DNA of 64,000 nt from WVZH01 sp034430895 (GCA_034430895.1 DAOUDW010000049.1:62001-126000); one strand, 5' to 3'; positions 19,208 to 29,061 are shown, numbered from the stretch's first letter. Notes: a model not told the origin generated them from the letters alone. A program made the numbers and translations.

Positions 19208-19328
19208 TCGATGGATCCTTTCCTTAATTCCATTGACGAGCCGGCGGCGCAGCATCGAACGATAGATACTGCACCGCCTGATAACCCTCCAGATGTAACT
19301 GATATTTATATAGCTTGCCTTTCGAGAA

Positions 19329-21698
19329 TTACTCGTAGGCCAGCGTCTCGCGCACGCTCACGCGTGTGGCTTTCAGCGCCGGCCACAGGCTGGCCACCGC
19401 CGACAACACCAACACGATCGCCAGCCAGAAGAACACCCCGCCAACGGCGTAATCGAAATCCAACCCGAAGCCCACGATAGTCTGTCCGATCACATCGGTG
19501 AACAACTTGGCAGAGGGAATGCTCAACGGCACGGCCAGCAGCCAGGAGATCAAGCCCAGGATCATCCCTTCCGTCACGAAGATCGCCACGATGGATAGCG
19601 AGGAAGCGCCCACCGAACGCATCACACCAATCTCACGCAAACGCTCTACGACGTTGATCGACATGGTGCTCATCAAACCGATGCTGCCTACCACGGCGGC
19701 AACGATCGCCATCGACATCAGGATATATGTCAACGTCCCGAACAGGTTCACGTTTTGCTGGCGGCCCTCGCTGAGGCTCCAGTAACCCGTCGTTCCATAT
19801 CCCTGCGCCTCGAAGGCGTCGTTTAGTTCCTCCGCCACCCGCTTTTCAGATTCCACTCCCGGCTGCCTGATTTTGACCTGCACGAAGTACGTAAGGTATT
19901 CTTCGGAGACCTCACTCGCCAGCGCATCGAAGGGGACGAAGAATTCATCCTGATAGCTATCCACGTCGAGCGTTACCCCGATAACTCTCCAGGTGGATTC
20001 CGTACCCAGGATCGTCAGGGTAATATCCTCTCCGGCTTCAACGCCACTCTTCTCGGCGAATACGCTGTTGATCAACACGGCATGCTCGTCACCGGAAGGC
20101 AGTTCCCTGCCGCTGACGATGCGCGGGTTGAACATCTTCGAATCCGAGGGAACGCCGCGCAAGGAAACCTGGGCGTTCTGTCCATTTGCCAGTGGTGTCG
20201 TTGCCACGCGGTAACTGGATAGTTCCGCGTCCACGACATCCGGGACACCCTCGGCGATGTCGATCAGCTCCACCGGGTCATAGGCACGATCCATATACAC
20301 CGAGACATCGTTGCCAAACATATCGAATATCGCATCGATCGTGGCACCGAAGGACTTGTCCATAGTGAGGATCATGGTAAACATCACTCCGCTCAGCACG
20401 AGTGTGATGAGGGTCAGCGATACACGCACCTTGCGGCGGAATGTATTTCGTAAACTCAAAGCCAGCGGGCGCGGCACGCGCCGGAAACTAGCGATGAGTC
20501 GATCGAACCTGCTCTCCCCAAAACCATTACCGATCCCGTGTCGACTCATGGCTTTGTGCGCCGAGATGCGTACACCATTGGCGATGGGGACCAGGGCAGC
20601 CAGAATCGGCACGGTCAAACCGATCAGAATCTGCAGAGTCAGCGTGCCTGGGTCGAGGTGGAAAGCGCCATGTTCGATGTTGAGCAGATTCAACATGAAG
20701 ACCGCAAGCCAGTTCGCCCCAACAGCACCCAGCGGAACGGCGATCAACACGGCCAGGAGACCGTAGATCAAAGCCGTCATCAAGTAGGTGCGCACGAGTA
20801 CTCCAACTGTGGCGCCCACCGATTTCATCACGCCGATTTGCCACACTTGTTGTGTCAACAGGGCGGTCATGGTGTTGATGATCAGAAAGCCGCTGAGTCC
20901 GAGTGACATCACGCCCAAGATTGCAAGGACCATGAAGCTACCATCGATCATCTCCTGCTGCCAATGCACTTCGGGATCGGTGATGCCGTATGATCCAACC
21001 CGGTAGCCCATTAACTCGATCTGCTCTTGCATCTGTTGGGCGGAAGCGTGCACGGTTTCCTCGTTGTAATCATCGATGCGCACGTGCAGTTTGGTGTACT
21101 CTATTTCTACGCCGGTGATCCAATTCGCCGTCTCGGATGAAGCAAAGAAGATCGCACTGCCGCCCCACAGCGGCGGGAAAACCATGTGCTCGCGCACCAC
21201 GCCCACCACAGGCAGCTGCTGCTCCCCATCGGGTGTCTCAACGATGACCGTTGAACCGTTGTGGATTTCAAAGAAATCGGATGCCAATCGTTCTACTGCG
21301 AGATCGTTTTCCGCAGGCCACTCTCCCTCGATCCGTTCGACCAGGTATGTGCCTTGATTTTCGTAATCGCTGCGCGTGTATAGATATGCGTTTTGCCAGT
21401 CCTGCTGACCCTCGAGTTTCCAATGGATCATTGCACTGCGTTCACCTTCAACTGCGACGACGTTTGACTCATCAAGCAAAGTATCCACAGCCTCCTGGTC
21501 AAAGGGCCCGCCGTACAATGTGATCTGATCGGGGATCACGGCCTTATGCGCATCGGTCATCGACTCCTGCATCACACCGCTGAGTCCAAATGTCAAGCCG
21601 AGGGCGAAAATACCCACTGCCGTGGCGAGGACGGCCAGGACCGTACGAGCCTTATTACGCGCCAGATCACGCCATAATTTACGCCAGGTGACACTCAT
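19329..21698 (-). CDS. ABC transporter permease, FtsX/MacB type (second paralogue)
   Basis: This 789-residue permease is collinear with the downstream one: N-terminal helix in ARTVLAVLATAVGIFALGLTF, a large extracytoplasmic domain, three helices around 265-385, a second copy of the layout, and the loop GLMSTMSINVVERLREIGVM near the C-terminus. Both end in the same S-V-R-x-x-LAYE sequence, indicating tandem duplication. Its ATG overlaps the stop of the ATPase gene by 4 bp (ATGA), implying translational coupling. The two permeases may pair as a heterodimer driven by the single ATPase. Confidence 0.88.
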   Translation of the reverse strand: MSVTWRKLWRDLARNKARTVLAVLATAVGIFALGLTFGLSGVMQESMTDAHKAVIPDQITLYGGPFDQEAVDTLLDESNVVAVEGERSAMIHWKLEGQQDWQNAYLYTRSDYENQGTYLVERIEGEWPAENDLAVERLASDFFEIHNGSTVIVETPDGEQQLPVVGVVREHMVFPPLWGGSAIFFASSETANWITGVEIEYTKLHVRIDDYNEETVHASAQQMQEQIELMGYRVGSYGITDPEVHWQQEMIDGSFMVLAILGVMSLGLSGFLIINTMTALLTQQVWQIGVMKSVGATVGVLVRTYLMTALIYGLLAVLIAVPLGAVGANWLAVFMLNLLNIEHGAFHLDPGTLTLQILIGLTVPILAALVPIANGVRISAHKAMSRHGIGNGFGESRFDRLIASFRRVPRPLALSLRNTFRRKVRVSLTLITLVLSGVMFTMILTMDKSFGATIDAIFDMFGNDVSVYMDRAYDPVELIDIAEGVPDVVDAELSSYRVATTPLANGQNAQVSLRGVPSDSKMFNPRIVSGRELPSGDEHAVLINSVFAEKSGVEAGEDITLTILGTESTWRVIGVTLDVDSYQDEFFVPFDALASEVSEEYLTYFVQVKIRQPGVESEKRVAEELNDAFEAQGYGTTGYWSLSEGRQQNVNLFGTLTYILMSMAIVAAVVGSIGLMSTMSINVVERLREIGVMRSVGASSLSIVAIFVTEGMILGLISWLLAVPLSIPSAKLFTDVIGQTIVGFGLDFDYAVGGVFFWLAIVLVLSAVASLWPALKATRVSVRETLAYE

Positions 21699-22432
21699 CG
21701 ACCGCTGCTCCCATTCCCATTGGCCTGATCGCGATCGATCTGACCATCCAGCAGATGCAGTACGCGATCCATCTGATCCGACAGACTGCGGTCGTGAGTC
21801 ACGATCATGAGCGTCTTGCCTCTTTCGACGAGTTGTTTGAATAGTCCAAACACACCGTTTGCTGTTGCCCGATCCAGATTGCCCGTGGGCTCGTCGGCGA
21901 CGACGACGGGAGGATCGTTGGCCAGGGCACGCGCAATGGCTGCACGCTGCTGCTGCCCACCGCTCAGCGTGCTGGGCAGCTTATCCGCCTGGTCGGCGAT
22001 GTTGACCTGATCGAGCAAATCCATCGCCCGCTGCTTTCGCTGGCGGCGGGGATACATATTGCAGAAGTCCATGGGCAGCATCACATTTTCAACAACCGTC
22101 AGCGTTGGAAGCAGCTGAAAGAATTGGAAAATGACACCCACATTTTTCCCGCGCCAGCGAGCGAGTTGATTCTCGCTAAGCCCATGAACAGCCTGCTCTC
22201 CCACGAAAACCTCGCCCGCAGTGGGCCTGTCGATGCCGGTGATCATGTTGAGTAGTGTGGACTTGCCTGAACCCGAGGGGCCCACCACCCCGACGAGTTC
22301 GCCTTCATTTACTTTGAGCGATACGTCAGTCAAGACGGTTACGTCACCAGCACCTGTTTCGTACGTCTTCACCACATCGCGCAGATTAATCCGCGCGCCG
22401 TTATCGCGTGCCAAGGTACGACCTGTATTCAT
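21695..22432 (-). CDS. ABC transporter ATPase, MacB/LolD type
   Basis: This 245-residue nucleotide-binding subunit has Walker A GPSGSGKST (about 51-59), the signature LSGGQQQRAAIARAL, and Walker B VVVADEPTGNLD, all typical of the LolD/MacB group that drives FtsX-type permeases. The start at 22432 is chosen because AGGAGG precedes it; a longer frame to 22492 adds an untypical extension. It is the first gene of the operon, followed by two large permeases. No periplasmic adaptor (MacA-like) gene is adjacent. Confidence 0.93.
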   Translation of the reverse strand: MNTGRTLARDNGARINLRDVVKTYETGAGDVTVLTDVSLKVNEGELVGVVGPSGSGKSTLLNMITGIDRPTAGEVFVGEQAVHGLSENQLARWRGKNVGVIFQFFQLLPTLTVVENVMLPMDFCNMYPRRQRKQRAMDLLDQVNIADQADKLPSTLSGGQQQRAAIARALANDPPVVVADEPTGNLDRATANGVFGLFKQLVERGKTLMIVTHDRSLSDQMDRVLHLLDGQIDRDQANGNGSSGR

Positions 22433-22715
22433 GTTTCCTCCTAATTGTTGACTGTCTTGGGGATATAAACGTAGTTTTAGGTTGATTCCCACCCCATCAG
22501 TTCTCTACCCTTTACGCAGGAATGGTTCCAGGGTTGCAAACGAACAGCGCCGGTCCTTAAACCGGACAATGGCTATTTTCAAGATAAAGTGATGGGGATT
22601 TAAACAACACCAGTCAGAACGCAGCAATATGGGACTCAGATTTGTGCGAAGGACATAAAGTAAATGGGGGAAAACAAGTTGAGTTAAGCAATGATAAGTG
22701 TCACAGGATCATTGG

Positions 22716-23363
22716 TTACTTAACCCGAATAACAAGACGCTCTCCACCTTCCACATGGATATACAAGTCGGTCAACCGTTGCAACACAATATCGCAAGCC
22801 AACTCTTCCCGAGAATGGGTTGAGGCGACACCGATCGCCTGCATCCCCGCTGCTTTCGCCGCCGCTATTCCCGCAGGCGAGTCCTCAATGACCACACAAT
22901 GTTCAATCGCCACGCTCAAGCGTTCGGCTCCCAGAAGATAGGGTTCAGGCGCCGGTTTTCCCTGCATGACATCGTCACCGCTGATGAGGATATCCGGAAT
23001 GGGTAATCCGGCTCGATTCAGGCGCGCCTGAGCAAGCGCCTGGCTCCCGGAAGTCACGATCCCCCACACATGCCGGGGCAAACCATCCAGGATCTGTGAA
23101 GCCCCTTCGATTTGCAAAACACCGTCTGTGTCCGCGACCTCGATCGCCTCGAAGCGTTTGGCTTCCTGTTCGACATCCAGGTGTGGCGCGATATGGCGCA
23201 TGGTTTCGATCGTTCGCAGACCATGGGCCACACGCATCAGCGCTACCATATCCAGGCCGTGCTGGCGTGTCCACCCCTCCCAATGGCGCCAGATGCAGCT
23301 TGTTGAATCGATCAAAACGCCATCAAGATCGAACAATACCGCAGCGCCGACTATTTGCGTCAT
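22716..23363 (-). CDS. HAD-superfamily phosphatase / phosphoglucomutase-like hydrolase
   Basis: This 215-residue protein has all four HAD motifs: nucleophile motif FDLDGVLIDS (D12, D14), motif II VTSGS (about 104-108), the lysine in GKPAPEPYL, and EDSPAGIAAAKAAGM with the acidic metal ligands. The small helical cap between motifs I and II places it with beta-phosphoglucomutases and sugar-phosphate phosphatases such as glycerol- or hexitol-phosphate phosphatases. The exact substrate is not readable. It is codirectional with the ABC operon, 283 bp upstream of it, and appears independent. The ribosome site is poor. Confidence 0.87.
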   Translation of the reverse strand: MTQIVGAAVLFDLDGVLIDSTSCIWRHWEGWTRQHGLDMVALMRVAHGLRTIETMRHIAPHLDVEQEAKRFEAIEVADTDGVLQIEGASQILDGLPRHVWGIVTSGSQALAQARLNRAGLPIPDILISGDDVMQGKPAPEPYLLGAERLSVAIEHCVVIEDSPAGIAAAKAAGMQAIGVASTHSREELACDIVLQRLTDLYIHVEGGERLVIRVK

Positions 23364-23586
23364 CCGTATCTGCGCCTATGGCTTTCTGGGGATGTTCTTG
23401 TATCGCTGATCGTCATATTTTTTTCAACGACTGTATTCAAGGTGTCTGGCCAGATCGTACCAGGTTTATTAATTTGAGTTCTGGCTTTGTAAGTATATTT
23501 ATAACAAATGCTCATCCCTCTCACTGCACCTAAGCCAGGCAAGACAGGGATTCAGCGACATAAGGATTTTCGTATAACTAAGGTGG

Positions 23587-24174
23587 TTATTCGCTGATAT
23601 TGTCTTCCAATTCAGCCATATTCAATTCTGCAAAGGCTTTTGCGTATTCCTCCCGTTCAAAATTGAAGACTACTCTGAAATCATCCGTTGGGGGAGATGA
23701 AACCCGGATTACGAGGCTATAATCCAGACAGGTGGGTTTTAGTTTTGGTTTTACGACTGTCTTTACAATGATGTAATAGAGTGCAAATCCTCCAATGGCG
23801 AACAAGGCATATAGAAGCAGAATGAGTATGCTGGAGGATGCGTCAATTATGAGTGTCAAAATGATTGGTAAAAAGAAACAGGCTACAAAAATTCCATTTT
23901 TCCAATTCTCAGCAATTTTCATGTGCTCCTGGCACTTCAAGCAATAAGGATCATCCCACTCCAATGGAAAGGATGTCGTCGTGGTTCCAGTTGCGGTACT
24001 GGTCTGCGAATGTCTTGCTTTATGCTCAAGCTTGTATGTCCCCAAAGCCGCGCCATCTTTCTCATTACAGCAGGGGCATTGGTCAGGCCAGGTAAGTGAC
24101 TTCATCCACAATTTATTCTCACGCAGCTCATATGGTATGGATACAGAAAATCGAGCTTGTTTCTTCTTGAACAT
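23587..24174 (-). CDS. Membrane protein with cysteine-rich N-terminal region, unknown
   Basis: The product has 195 residues with no recognised family. The N-terminal half carries CPCC (33-36) and CLKC (78-81), a pair of CxxC-like clusters that could bind zinc, separated by a Thr/Ser-rich stretch. Two adjacent hydrophobic helices lie at about 91-137 (FVACFFLPIILTLIIDASSS onward). The C-terminal ~50 residues look soluble and acidic at the end. AAGAGGGC precedes the ATG. It starts the minus-strand array of lipoproteins and repeat proteins as its last, most promoter-distal member. Confidence 0.65.
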   Translation of the reverse strand: MFKKKQARFSVSIPYELRENKLWMKSLTWPDQCPCCNEKDGAALGTYKLEHKARHSQTSTATGTTTTSFPLEWDDPYCLKCQEHMKIAENWKNGIFVACFFLPIILTLIIDASSSILILLLYALFAIGGFALYYIIVKTVVKPKLKPTCLDYSLVIRVSSPPTDDFRVVFNFEREEYAKAFAELNMAELEDNISE

Positions 24175-24368
24175 GACGCCCTCTTTCTTCTTTTCGTATT
24201 TTGTAAATCATTGGCTAACTCAGGCAATGTCCCCTTTTTAAACACTCGGCGTGGCTTCATCTGCACACTTTGCTACCCAACAGATATTCGCATGCGATCT
24301 TGAACCAATATCGATCAGATAGGCTGTGATCTTGTCGACTCACAAGATCTTCCCACGGATGGACTATT

Positions 24369-25490
24369 CTATTTAACATGGATCATGATGCTGTCCGGTG
24401 AAATCATTAGATCTACAGAAGTTCCCATCTTGACCATTGTGACCGAGAGAATCTCTCCATCTATACCTTCGAAGATGTTATCTTCTTCGAAGCCCAGATC
24501 TCGCAGCACGCTGAGATAATCTTGCAGTACGTCGGGATCTTCGGGCTTGCAGCTGATTAAAAAGTCGGCGCTGGGGAGAACACTCGTTATTTCGCAGCGT
24601 TCGGGCTGCGGAATCAAGTCCTCGAGTTCCTGCGGCCACGCCAACGCCGCTTCGGCGTTGGCTGTCTGCTCCTCGATGAGCAACATTAATTCCGATGAAA
24701 TGGAGTACTGGATTTGCACAGACATAGCCCCGTCGGTTAACCATAAGTTTTGGTTCTCGTCCACCGAGACAATACTCGGATCTTTATAAAAATCCAACGC
24801 ATATAATGAATTGACGTATTCCGAAAAGACTTCATCGTCTTCAGGTGTACACATGATCGAATAGCCTGCTCCAATACCGCTCGTTTGGTTGATAGAAGTC
24901 AACGCACAACGTTCGGGTGGCGGGACGATCCCGTTAAGATCACTTGGCCACTGCAAGGTCGTCGCGGTGGCAACTGCATCTTCGAAACCCGTTACGGAAA
25001 CGTCGTAGGTGGCTGAATTACCGCCGAACTCAAGCCGCATGTGGTATTCGCCCTTGGTGATATCAACAGCGTCGTACTCCCCCTTTTTAATCCTCTCTTC
25101 GGAGTTGTCGGGGAAACCTTCCCTCACATAAACCAGGTACTCCAACTGGAATCCTGCTGCCTGCAGTTCGCTCAGATAGTCCTCGATCTGGCCTTCAGTA
25201 ATGTCTTCATAAAACATACGGATATGAGATTCAGGGGCTTCCATCACCATGGAGATCTCCCCTTGTAGTTCGGGGATGTCTGCCGGGATATAGTCCGGCC
25301 ATTCGGCGGAACCGCCGTAGTGGAAGCCGCCGGCTTCCCCGGCGATATCCGATGGTAGAGAATTGACCTCACCTGAAAAATCGGGAATATCCGGAATGTT
25401 ATTCTCCCCAGGCAAATCGGTGTTACTGCATCCTGCAAGCAAAACAAGACAAATAATCAAGAACAAGGCAGCTGTTTTTCTCATATCCAT
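24369..25490 (-). CDS. Lipoprotein with three internal repeats, unknown function
   Basis: A 373-residue lipoprotein; the signal segment ends with LLAGC. Three related units of about 90-110 residues can be aligned by eye. Each has a W-P-x-x-L/I start with an I-P/V-P step (EWPDYIPADIP; QWPSDLNGIVPPPERC; AWPQELEDLIPQPERC). Each ends with Y-L/V-x-x-L-x-x-x-G/D-F (DYLSELQAAGF; EYVNSLYALDF; DYLSVLRDLGF). Units two and three share PERC and a second C. The AGGAGG before the upstream ATGs supports the start at 25490; 25484 is an alternative. A hairpin lies downstream at 24328-24349. Function is unknown, presumably at the cell surface. Confidence 0.75.
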   Translation of the reverse strand: MDMRKTAALFLIICLVLLAGCSNTDLPGENNIPDIPDFSGEVNSLPSDIAGEAGGFHYGGSAEWPDYIPADIPELQGEISMVMEAPESHIRMFYEDITEGQIEDYLSELQAAGFQLEYLVYVREGFPDNSEERIKKGEYDAVDITKGEYHMRLEFGGNSATYDVSVTGFEDAVATATTLQWPSDLNGIVPPPERCALTSINQTSGIGAGYSIMCTPEDDEVFSEYVNSLYALDFYKDPSIVSVDENQNLWLTDGAMSVQIQYSISSELMLLIEEQTANAEAALAWPQELEDLIPQPERCEITSVLPSADFLISCKPEDPDVLQDYLSVLRDLGFEEDNIFEGIDGEILSVTMVKMGTSVDLMISPDSIMIHVK

Positions 25491-25561
25491 TGAAACCATA
25501 TCCTCCTCAGATACATTCAAATGAAATTTAATGATCCAACCATCTTCTTGCAAGCGTACCT

Positions 25562-26734
25562 CTACTCATTTTGCGCTGCTTCCCACAATCGAATGCTTCC
25601 ATCAAAGCTGCCGGAAATCAACGTCGTTCCGTCCGGAGAAAAGAGAAGCCCCGAGATCAGATCTTCATGACCCTCCAACGTAACCAGCAATTCTTCCGTT
25701 GATGCATTCCAGATCCGAATGCGATCGTCTTCTCCTCCGGCAGCGAGAATCTCCCCGCTTGGGGATAGCGCAACTGCAATTACAAAGGCACCTTGATTGT
25801 CAAATGCTGCCAAGCTCGTACGAGCTTCGATATCCCACAAGCGAGCTTGCATATCGAAGCTCGAGGAAGCGAGCTTCTGACCATCGGCGGAATATTCAAG
25901 GTCCGAGATTGATTCCTGGTGTCCATAAAGGGTGCCTACCTTTTTGTTTTCTACCAGGTCCCAGAGGTAGATGGCACCACTATAGTCCCCAATGGCCAAC
26001 ATCTGTCCATCCGGCGAATAAACGACTTTGCTGAGCAGTCCATAGGAAATCCCATTCAAGGTGGTTTCCAAAAACCTGGTCTCGATATTCCAGATTTTTA
26101 CCGTGCTGTCCAAGCTGCTGGAGGCGACGGTCTCCCCGGTGGGGGAATAATCGACGCTCCAGAGTTTATCGCGGTGTCCGATAAACGTACCGAAGACCTT
26201 CCCCGTCGTCCTGTCCCAAAGTTGAACGACACCGCTTTCATACGAGCCAGACACAAGCTGTGAGCCGTCGGGAGAGAAGGCAACGCCTTCAATTCGTTCA
26301 CGATATTCACTTCCTTCGAGGACGATTTCTAATTCTCCGCTGCATCGATCCCACAAGTAAATACTGCCAGTGAACCCACCTCCCGCCACCGTCTCTCCGT
26401 CCGGTGAGAGCGCGAGACTGACGATGTTCGAAATGTGTATATCTCCAGATTGTAGAATCGCAACCTGCTCGATACTCGCTGCATTATTGATCGTAATCGG
26501 TACCGGAGACGGCGTGGAAATGGGCGTCGGCTGCTGAGTTGCCGTAGAGGTAGTCGTCGGTGTACAGGTGGGTCCTTCTACAGCGGATGTGTCATCCAAA
26601 GTATTACCGCCAACGTTACACGCTGTCAGAATCAAACACAATACCAACGCGATTTGGATTAGCCCTGGAACTGACCTTCGTGCCGACCTGTGTCGCCGAA
26701 GTGTATTGTGCCCATTCACTTCAATAACCTTCAT
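25562..26734 (-). CDS. WD40 seven-bladed beta-propeller lipoprotein
   Basis: This 390-residue lipoprotein has a signal segment ending in LTAC, a Thr/Pro-rich linker (about 52-80) and then seven WD40 repeats. These are recognisable by SPDG turns and W-D/N ends (IYLWDR, VQLWDR, VKIWN, IYLWDL, ARLWDI, IRIWN, IRLWEA). Seven units make one complete propeller, which is a protein-interaction scaffold rather than an enzyme. AGGAGGGG before the ATG is a strong ribosome site. It lies 71 bp upstream of the triple-repeat lipoprotein and is probably in the same transcription unit. Confidence 0.88.
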   Translation of the reverse strand: MKVIEVNGHNTLRRHRSARRSVPGLIQIALVLCLILTACNVGGNTLDDTSAVEGPTCTPTTTSTATQQPTPISTPSPVPITINNAASIEQVAILQSGDIHISNIVSLALSPDGETVAGGGFTGSIYLWDRCSGELEIVLEGSEYRERIEGVAFSPDGSQLVSGSYESGVVQLWDRTTGKVFGTFIGHRDKLWSVDYSPTGETVASSSLDSTVKIWNIETRFLETTLNGISYGLLSKVVYSPDGQMLAIGDYSGAIYLWDLVENKKVGTLYGHQESISDLEYSADGQKLASSSFDMQARLWDIEARTSLAAFDNQGAFVIAVALSPSGEILAAGGEDDRIRIWNASTEELLVTLEGHEDLISGLLFSPDGTTLISGSFDGSIRLWEAAQNE

Positions 26735-26788
26735 CGATAACTTCCCCTCCTCGCTTATGCGAATTTCAGAATTTCATTATTTTCCGCT

Positions 26789-28021
26789 TCAAGAATTTTC
26801 CTCGGGATCCAACTCCAACATACTAAGCGCTTCCTGTGCAGCATCGCGGACATCCTGTTCTTCATCCTCGATTAATGCTTCCAGTCCGGCTTTTGCACGT
26901 CGGTCTTTGATCTTTCCCAGTGAAACGGCCGCGGCAGCACGGACTTTCGGATACTTATCCTTGAGTGCCTTTATTAAAGCGTTTACCGCTCGTGAATCGC
27001 CGATTTCACCAAGCGTTGCAGCGGCAATGACTCGATATTGGAACTCTCGATCCTTCAGGACTTTCATAAGGGGTTTTACAGATCGCGGGTCTCGAGTCTC
27101 TTCGAGCAATGTGATGAGTTCTCCATATTTCTTTCCATGATCGATCCAGTCGATGTACTTTGCCCTGGAGGAGGTTCTTTCCCGATCCATCTGTTTGAGT
27201 TCACGAACAGTTGCTAAGATTCTATGTGGCGAAATTCCAAGTATGAGAAGGAAAAAGGGCATCAAAGGGATAACGATACAGCCGGGCATCACAGTACGGC
27301 CCAAGCAGCGCGCCAGTTCACGTTGAACGGGCCAGCCGACTCCGAGCACTGCCAACCACAAAGCGCCGATGACAATATAATCATTTAGCTGCAATCCGGA
27401 ATAAATCAATGCATGAACCGTTTTATAAAACGGGATGATCCAAACGGGAACGATTAGCAGCGCGACCAGGCGTAAAAGCAACGTGTAACCGCCATGTAAA
27501 TATCTTGCAGTGCTGATCCGTTCTTCCGGTTCTTCAATCGCCGTTTCCTGCTTTTCACCCCAAATGGGCGGCACTTGCGTGCGCGTATATTCCTGGGATT
27601 CTCGAACCATTCGGCGTGCACGTAGCCCCAGAATGGCAGGGTAGACGAAGGGGGCAATGAAAAACAGTAGCAACACCGGGATGAAAGCCAGCGGTGATGC
27701 GTCCTCCGTCATTTCCATTAGTAGGCCCATGAGCGCCCAAAATGGTGCCGAGACGAGTGACCAAAGGAACAATTGGGTAAGACACCCCACCATCACCCCG
27801 TTACAGCCTTGAACGCCTAGCCACGATGGAAGGATAATCTCAAATATGTAGAATCGGATTCTACCCGCTTTGGCAAGTTTATCCCAATTGGGTAAGTCGG
27901 TATCCAAAACCGTGCCGCACGAACCGCATTCGATTTTCTCCGGTCCTATTCGGCGATGCCCGAATTTGTATTGACATTTTGGACAAAATAAATAGGTGTA
28001 CTTATATTCGATACTTCCCAT
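26789..28021 (-). CDS. Membrane protein with zinc ribbon and C-terminal HEAT repeats
   Basis: The product has 410 residues. An N-terminal zinc-ribbon motif has CPKC (13-16) and CGSC (32-35). Several hydrophobic segments follow (about 65-300). A C-terminal domain of PBS-lyase-type HEAT repeats covers about 315-405 (DPRSVKPLMKVLKD, DSRAVNALIKALKD, DRRAKAGLEALIED). HEAT repeats mediate protein contacts. GGGAGGAG before the ATG at 28021 marks the start; a longer frame to 28135 exists but overlaps the neighbour. A second HEAT plus membrane protein is encoded at 29194-29979, so the pair may work together. No enzymatic motif is seen. Confidence 0.78.
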   Translation of the reverse strand: MGSIEYKYTYLFCPKCQYKFGHRRIGPEKIECGSCGTVLDTDLPNWDKLAKAGRIRFYIFEIILPSWLGVQGCNGVMVGCLTQLFLWSLVSAPFWALMGLLMEMTEDASPLAFIPVLLLFFIAPFVYPAILGLRARRMVRESQEYTRTQVPPIWGEKQETAIEEPEERISTARYLHGGYTLLLRLVALLIVPVWIIPFYKTVHALIYSGLQLNDYIVIGALWLAVLGVGWPVQRELARCLGRTVMPGCIVIPLMPFFLLILGISPHRILATVRELKQMDRERTSSRAKYIDWIDHGKKYGELITLLEETRDPRSVKPLMKVLKDREFQYRVIAAATLGEIGDSRAVNALIKALKDKYPKVRAAAAVSLGKIKDRRAKAGLEALIEDEEQDVRDAAQEALSMLELDPEENS

Positions 28022-28052
28022 GATGGCTCTCCTCCCTTTTTCTAATTCGAAT

Positions 28053-28415
28053 CTATGTTTCCGAAAAGAAGTAATTGCCACAAAGATAAAACCCGGCATC
28101 CGAACGCCAGAGACAAACCGAGGCGCCATTCCCATCGGACCATGCCATCACCTGGCCACATCCCAACTGGGGCATCACATCTACCGTAAAGAAATGAAAT
28201 CCGAACTCGAGGGTCGTCTTTTCGAGATTGGATTGAACGAGTTTGCGAAGGGATTCTTTCGTTCCCGGGATCAAGCGCTTCGACCCCCACGCAAGCTTGA
28301 AACCATCGAACTCTATTTCGATGCGCTCCTGATCCCAGACAGGAATGGTGGGCAATGCCTGTTCGAACAACGCATTCGTCGCTTCGATAGCCGATGTGGT
28401 TTGTATTCGCTGCAT
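28053..28415 (-). CDS. Hypothetical protein, 120 aa
   Basis: A soluble 120-residue protein without recognised motifs. It has an N-terminal helical part (SAIEATNALFEQALPTI) and a beta-rich C-terminal part. AAGGAGA ten bases before the ATG at 28415 supports the start over a longer frame reaching 28670 that would overlap the next gene. It lies between the HEAT-repeat gene and another small gene with short gaps, consistent with one operon. Confidence 0.6.
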   Translation of the reverse strand: MQRIQTTSAIEATNALFEQALPTIPVWDQERIEIEFDGFKLAWGSKRLIPGTKESLRKLVQSNLEKTTLEFGFHFFTVDVMPQLGCGQVMAWSDGNGASVCLWRSDAGFYLCGNYFFSET

Positions 28416-28456
28416 TGAGTAAATTTCTCCTTGCTGTCGTTTCTGTCGAACAACCG

Positions 28457-28816
28457 TCATGTTGTAGGTGTCGCTCGCAGCGGCACTTTGCCTGTTTCCC
28501 ACCAATGCTTTGCATCTGCAGCGGCGACTTTCATGTCGAGGCCTCGTTTTCTCGCCCCCTGCTCGCACATCAAAATGGGCGCAAATACGCCGGCGCCGGC
28601 GACGATGTATGAACCCATCTGTTCCGACAAACGCTGGATCTTCAACTGCGCTTCCGCTTCCGTGAGACAATCCCGCCGGAAGTCCACGACTTCTTGTGAA
28701 ACATAGATGTATCCCTCGCCGCGTTTAATTGTGGCCCCCGGGTAACCACATGGACAGGAATCATCAGAGCAGAGTGCGCTGTCCATTTCGTTTCCTGAAA
28801 CTTGCATATATTTCAT
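28457..28816 (-). CDS. Hypothetical protein, 119 aa
   Basis: A 119-residue protein of unknown function. It has an early CPCG cluster (CSDDSCPCGYPG) and a mid-part hydrophobic stretch (GSYIVAGAGVFAPILM) too short to be certain as a membrane helix. GGAGGGAAC before the ATG supports the start at 28816. It is codirectional with its neighbours and 35 bp from the next gene. Confidence 0.6.
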   Translation of the reverse strand: MKYMQVSGNEMDSALCSDDSCPCGYPGATIKRGEGYIYVSQEVVDFRRDCLTEAEAQLKIQRLSEQMGSYIVAGAGVFAPILMCEQGARKRGLDMKVAAADAKHWWETGKVPLRATPTT

Positions 28817-28851
28817 CGTTGTTCCCTCCAAATAATTTGCTTTCTACTAGA

Positions 28852-29061
28852 TCAGCAGATATCAACATTCCGGATTTGCCACAGATTCCTGGCGCCGCAC
28901 TGCGGACAGGCAGACTGCTTGACCTTTTCGAGATCAGCGCAGTTGCTGCAAACGACATAAACATTATTCACCGGACAGACACCACAGACTGCAACTCGTA
29001 CCGCGCCTCCTCCGATCACGATCGACTCCTCAAACGCCCTTCCACATTTACGACATCGCAT
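28852..29061 (-). CDS. Zinc-ribbon miniprotein, 69 aa
   Basis: The 69-residue product has four CxxC motifs (C3/C6, C26/C29, C38/C41, C52/C55), so it can hold two zinc ribbons, plus a last-residue cysteine. Such miniproteins usually mediate protein or nucleic-acid contacts. GAAGGAAGGG before the ATG supports expression. It is similar in type to the 67-residue protein at 33701-33904. Confidence 0.68.
   Translation of the reverse strand: MRCRKCGRAFEESIVIGGGAVRVAVCGVCPVNNVYVVCSNCADLEKVKQSACPQCGARNLWQIRNVDIC

Noticed and set aside
24328..24349. Hairpin GATCTTGT/ACAAGATC as a terminator of the triple-repeat lipoprotein gene
   Set aside because: No T-run follows on the minus strand, so termination is not supported.
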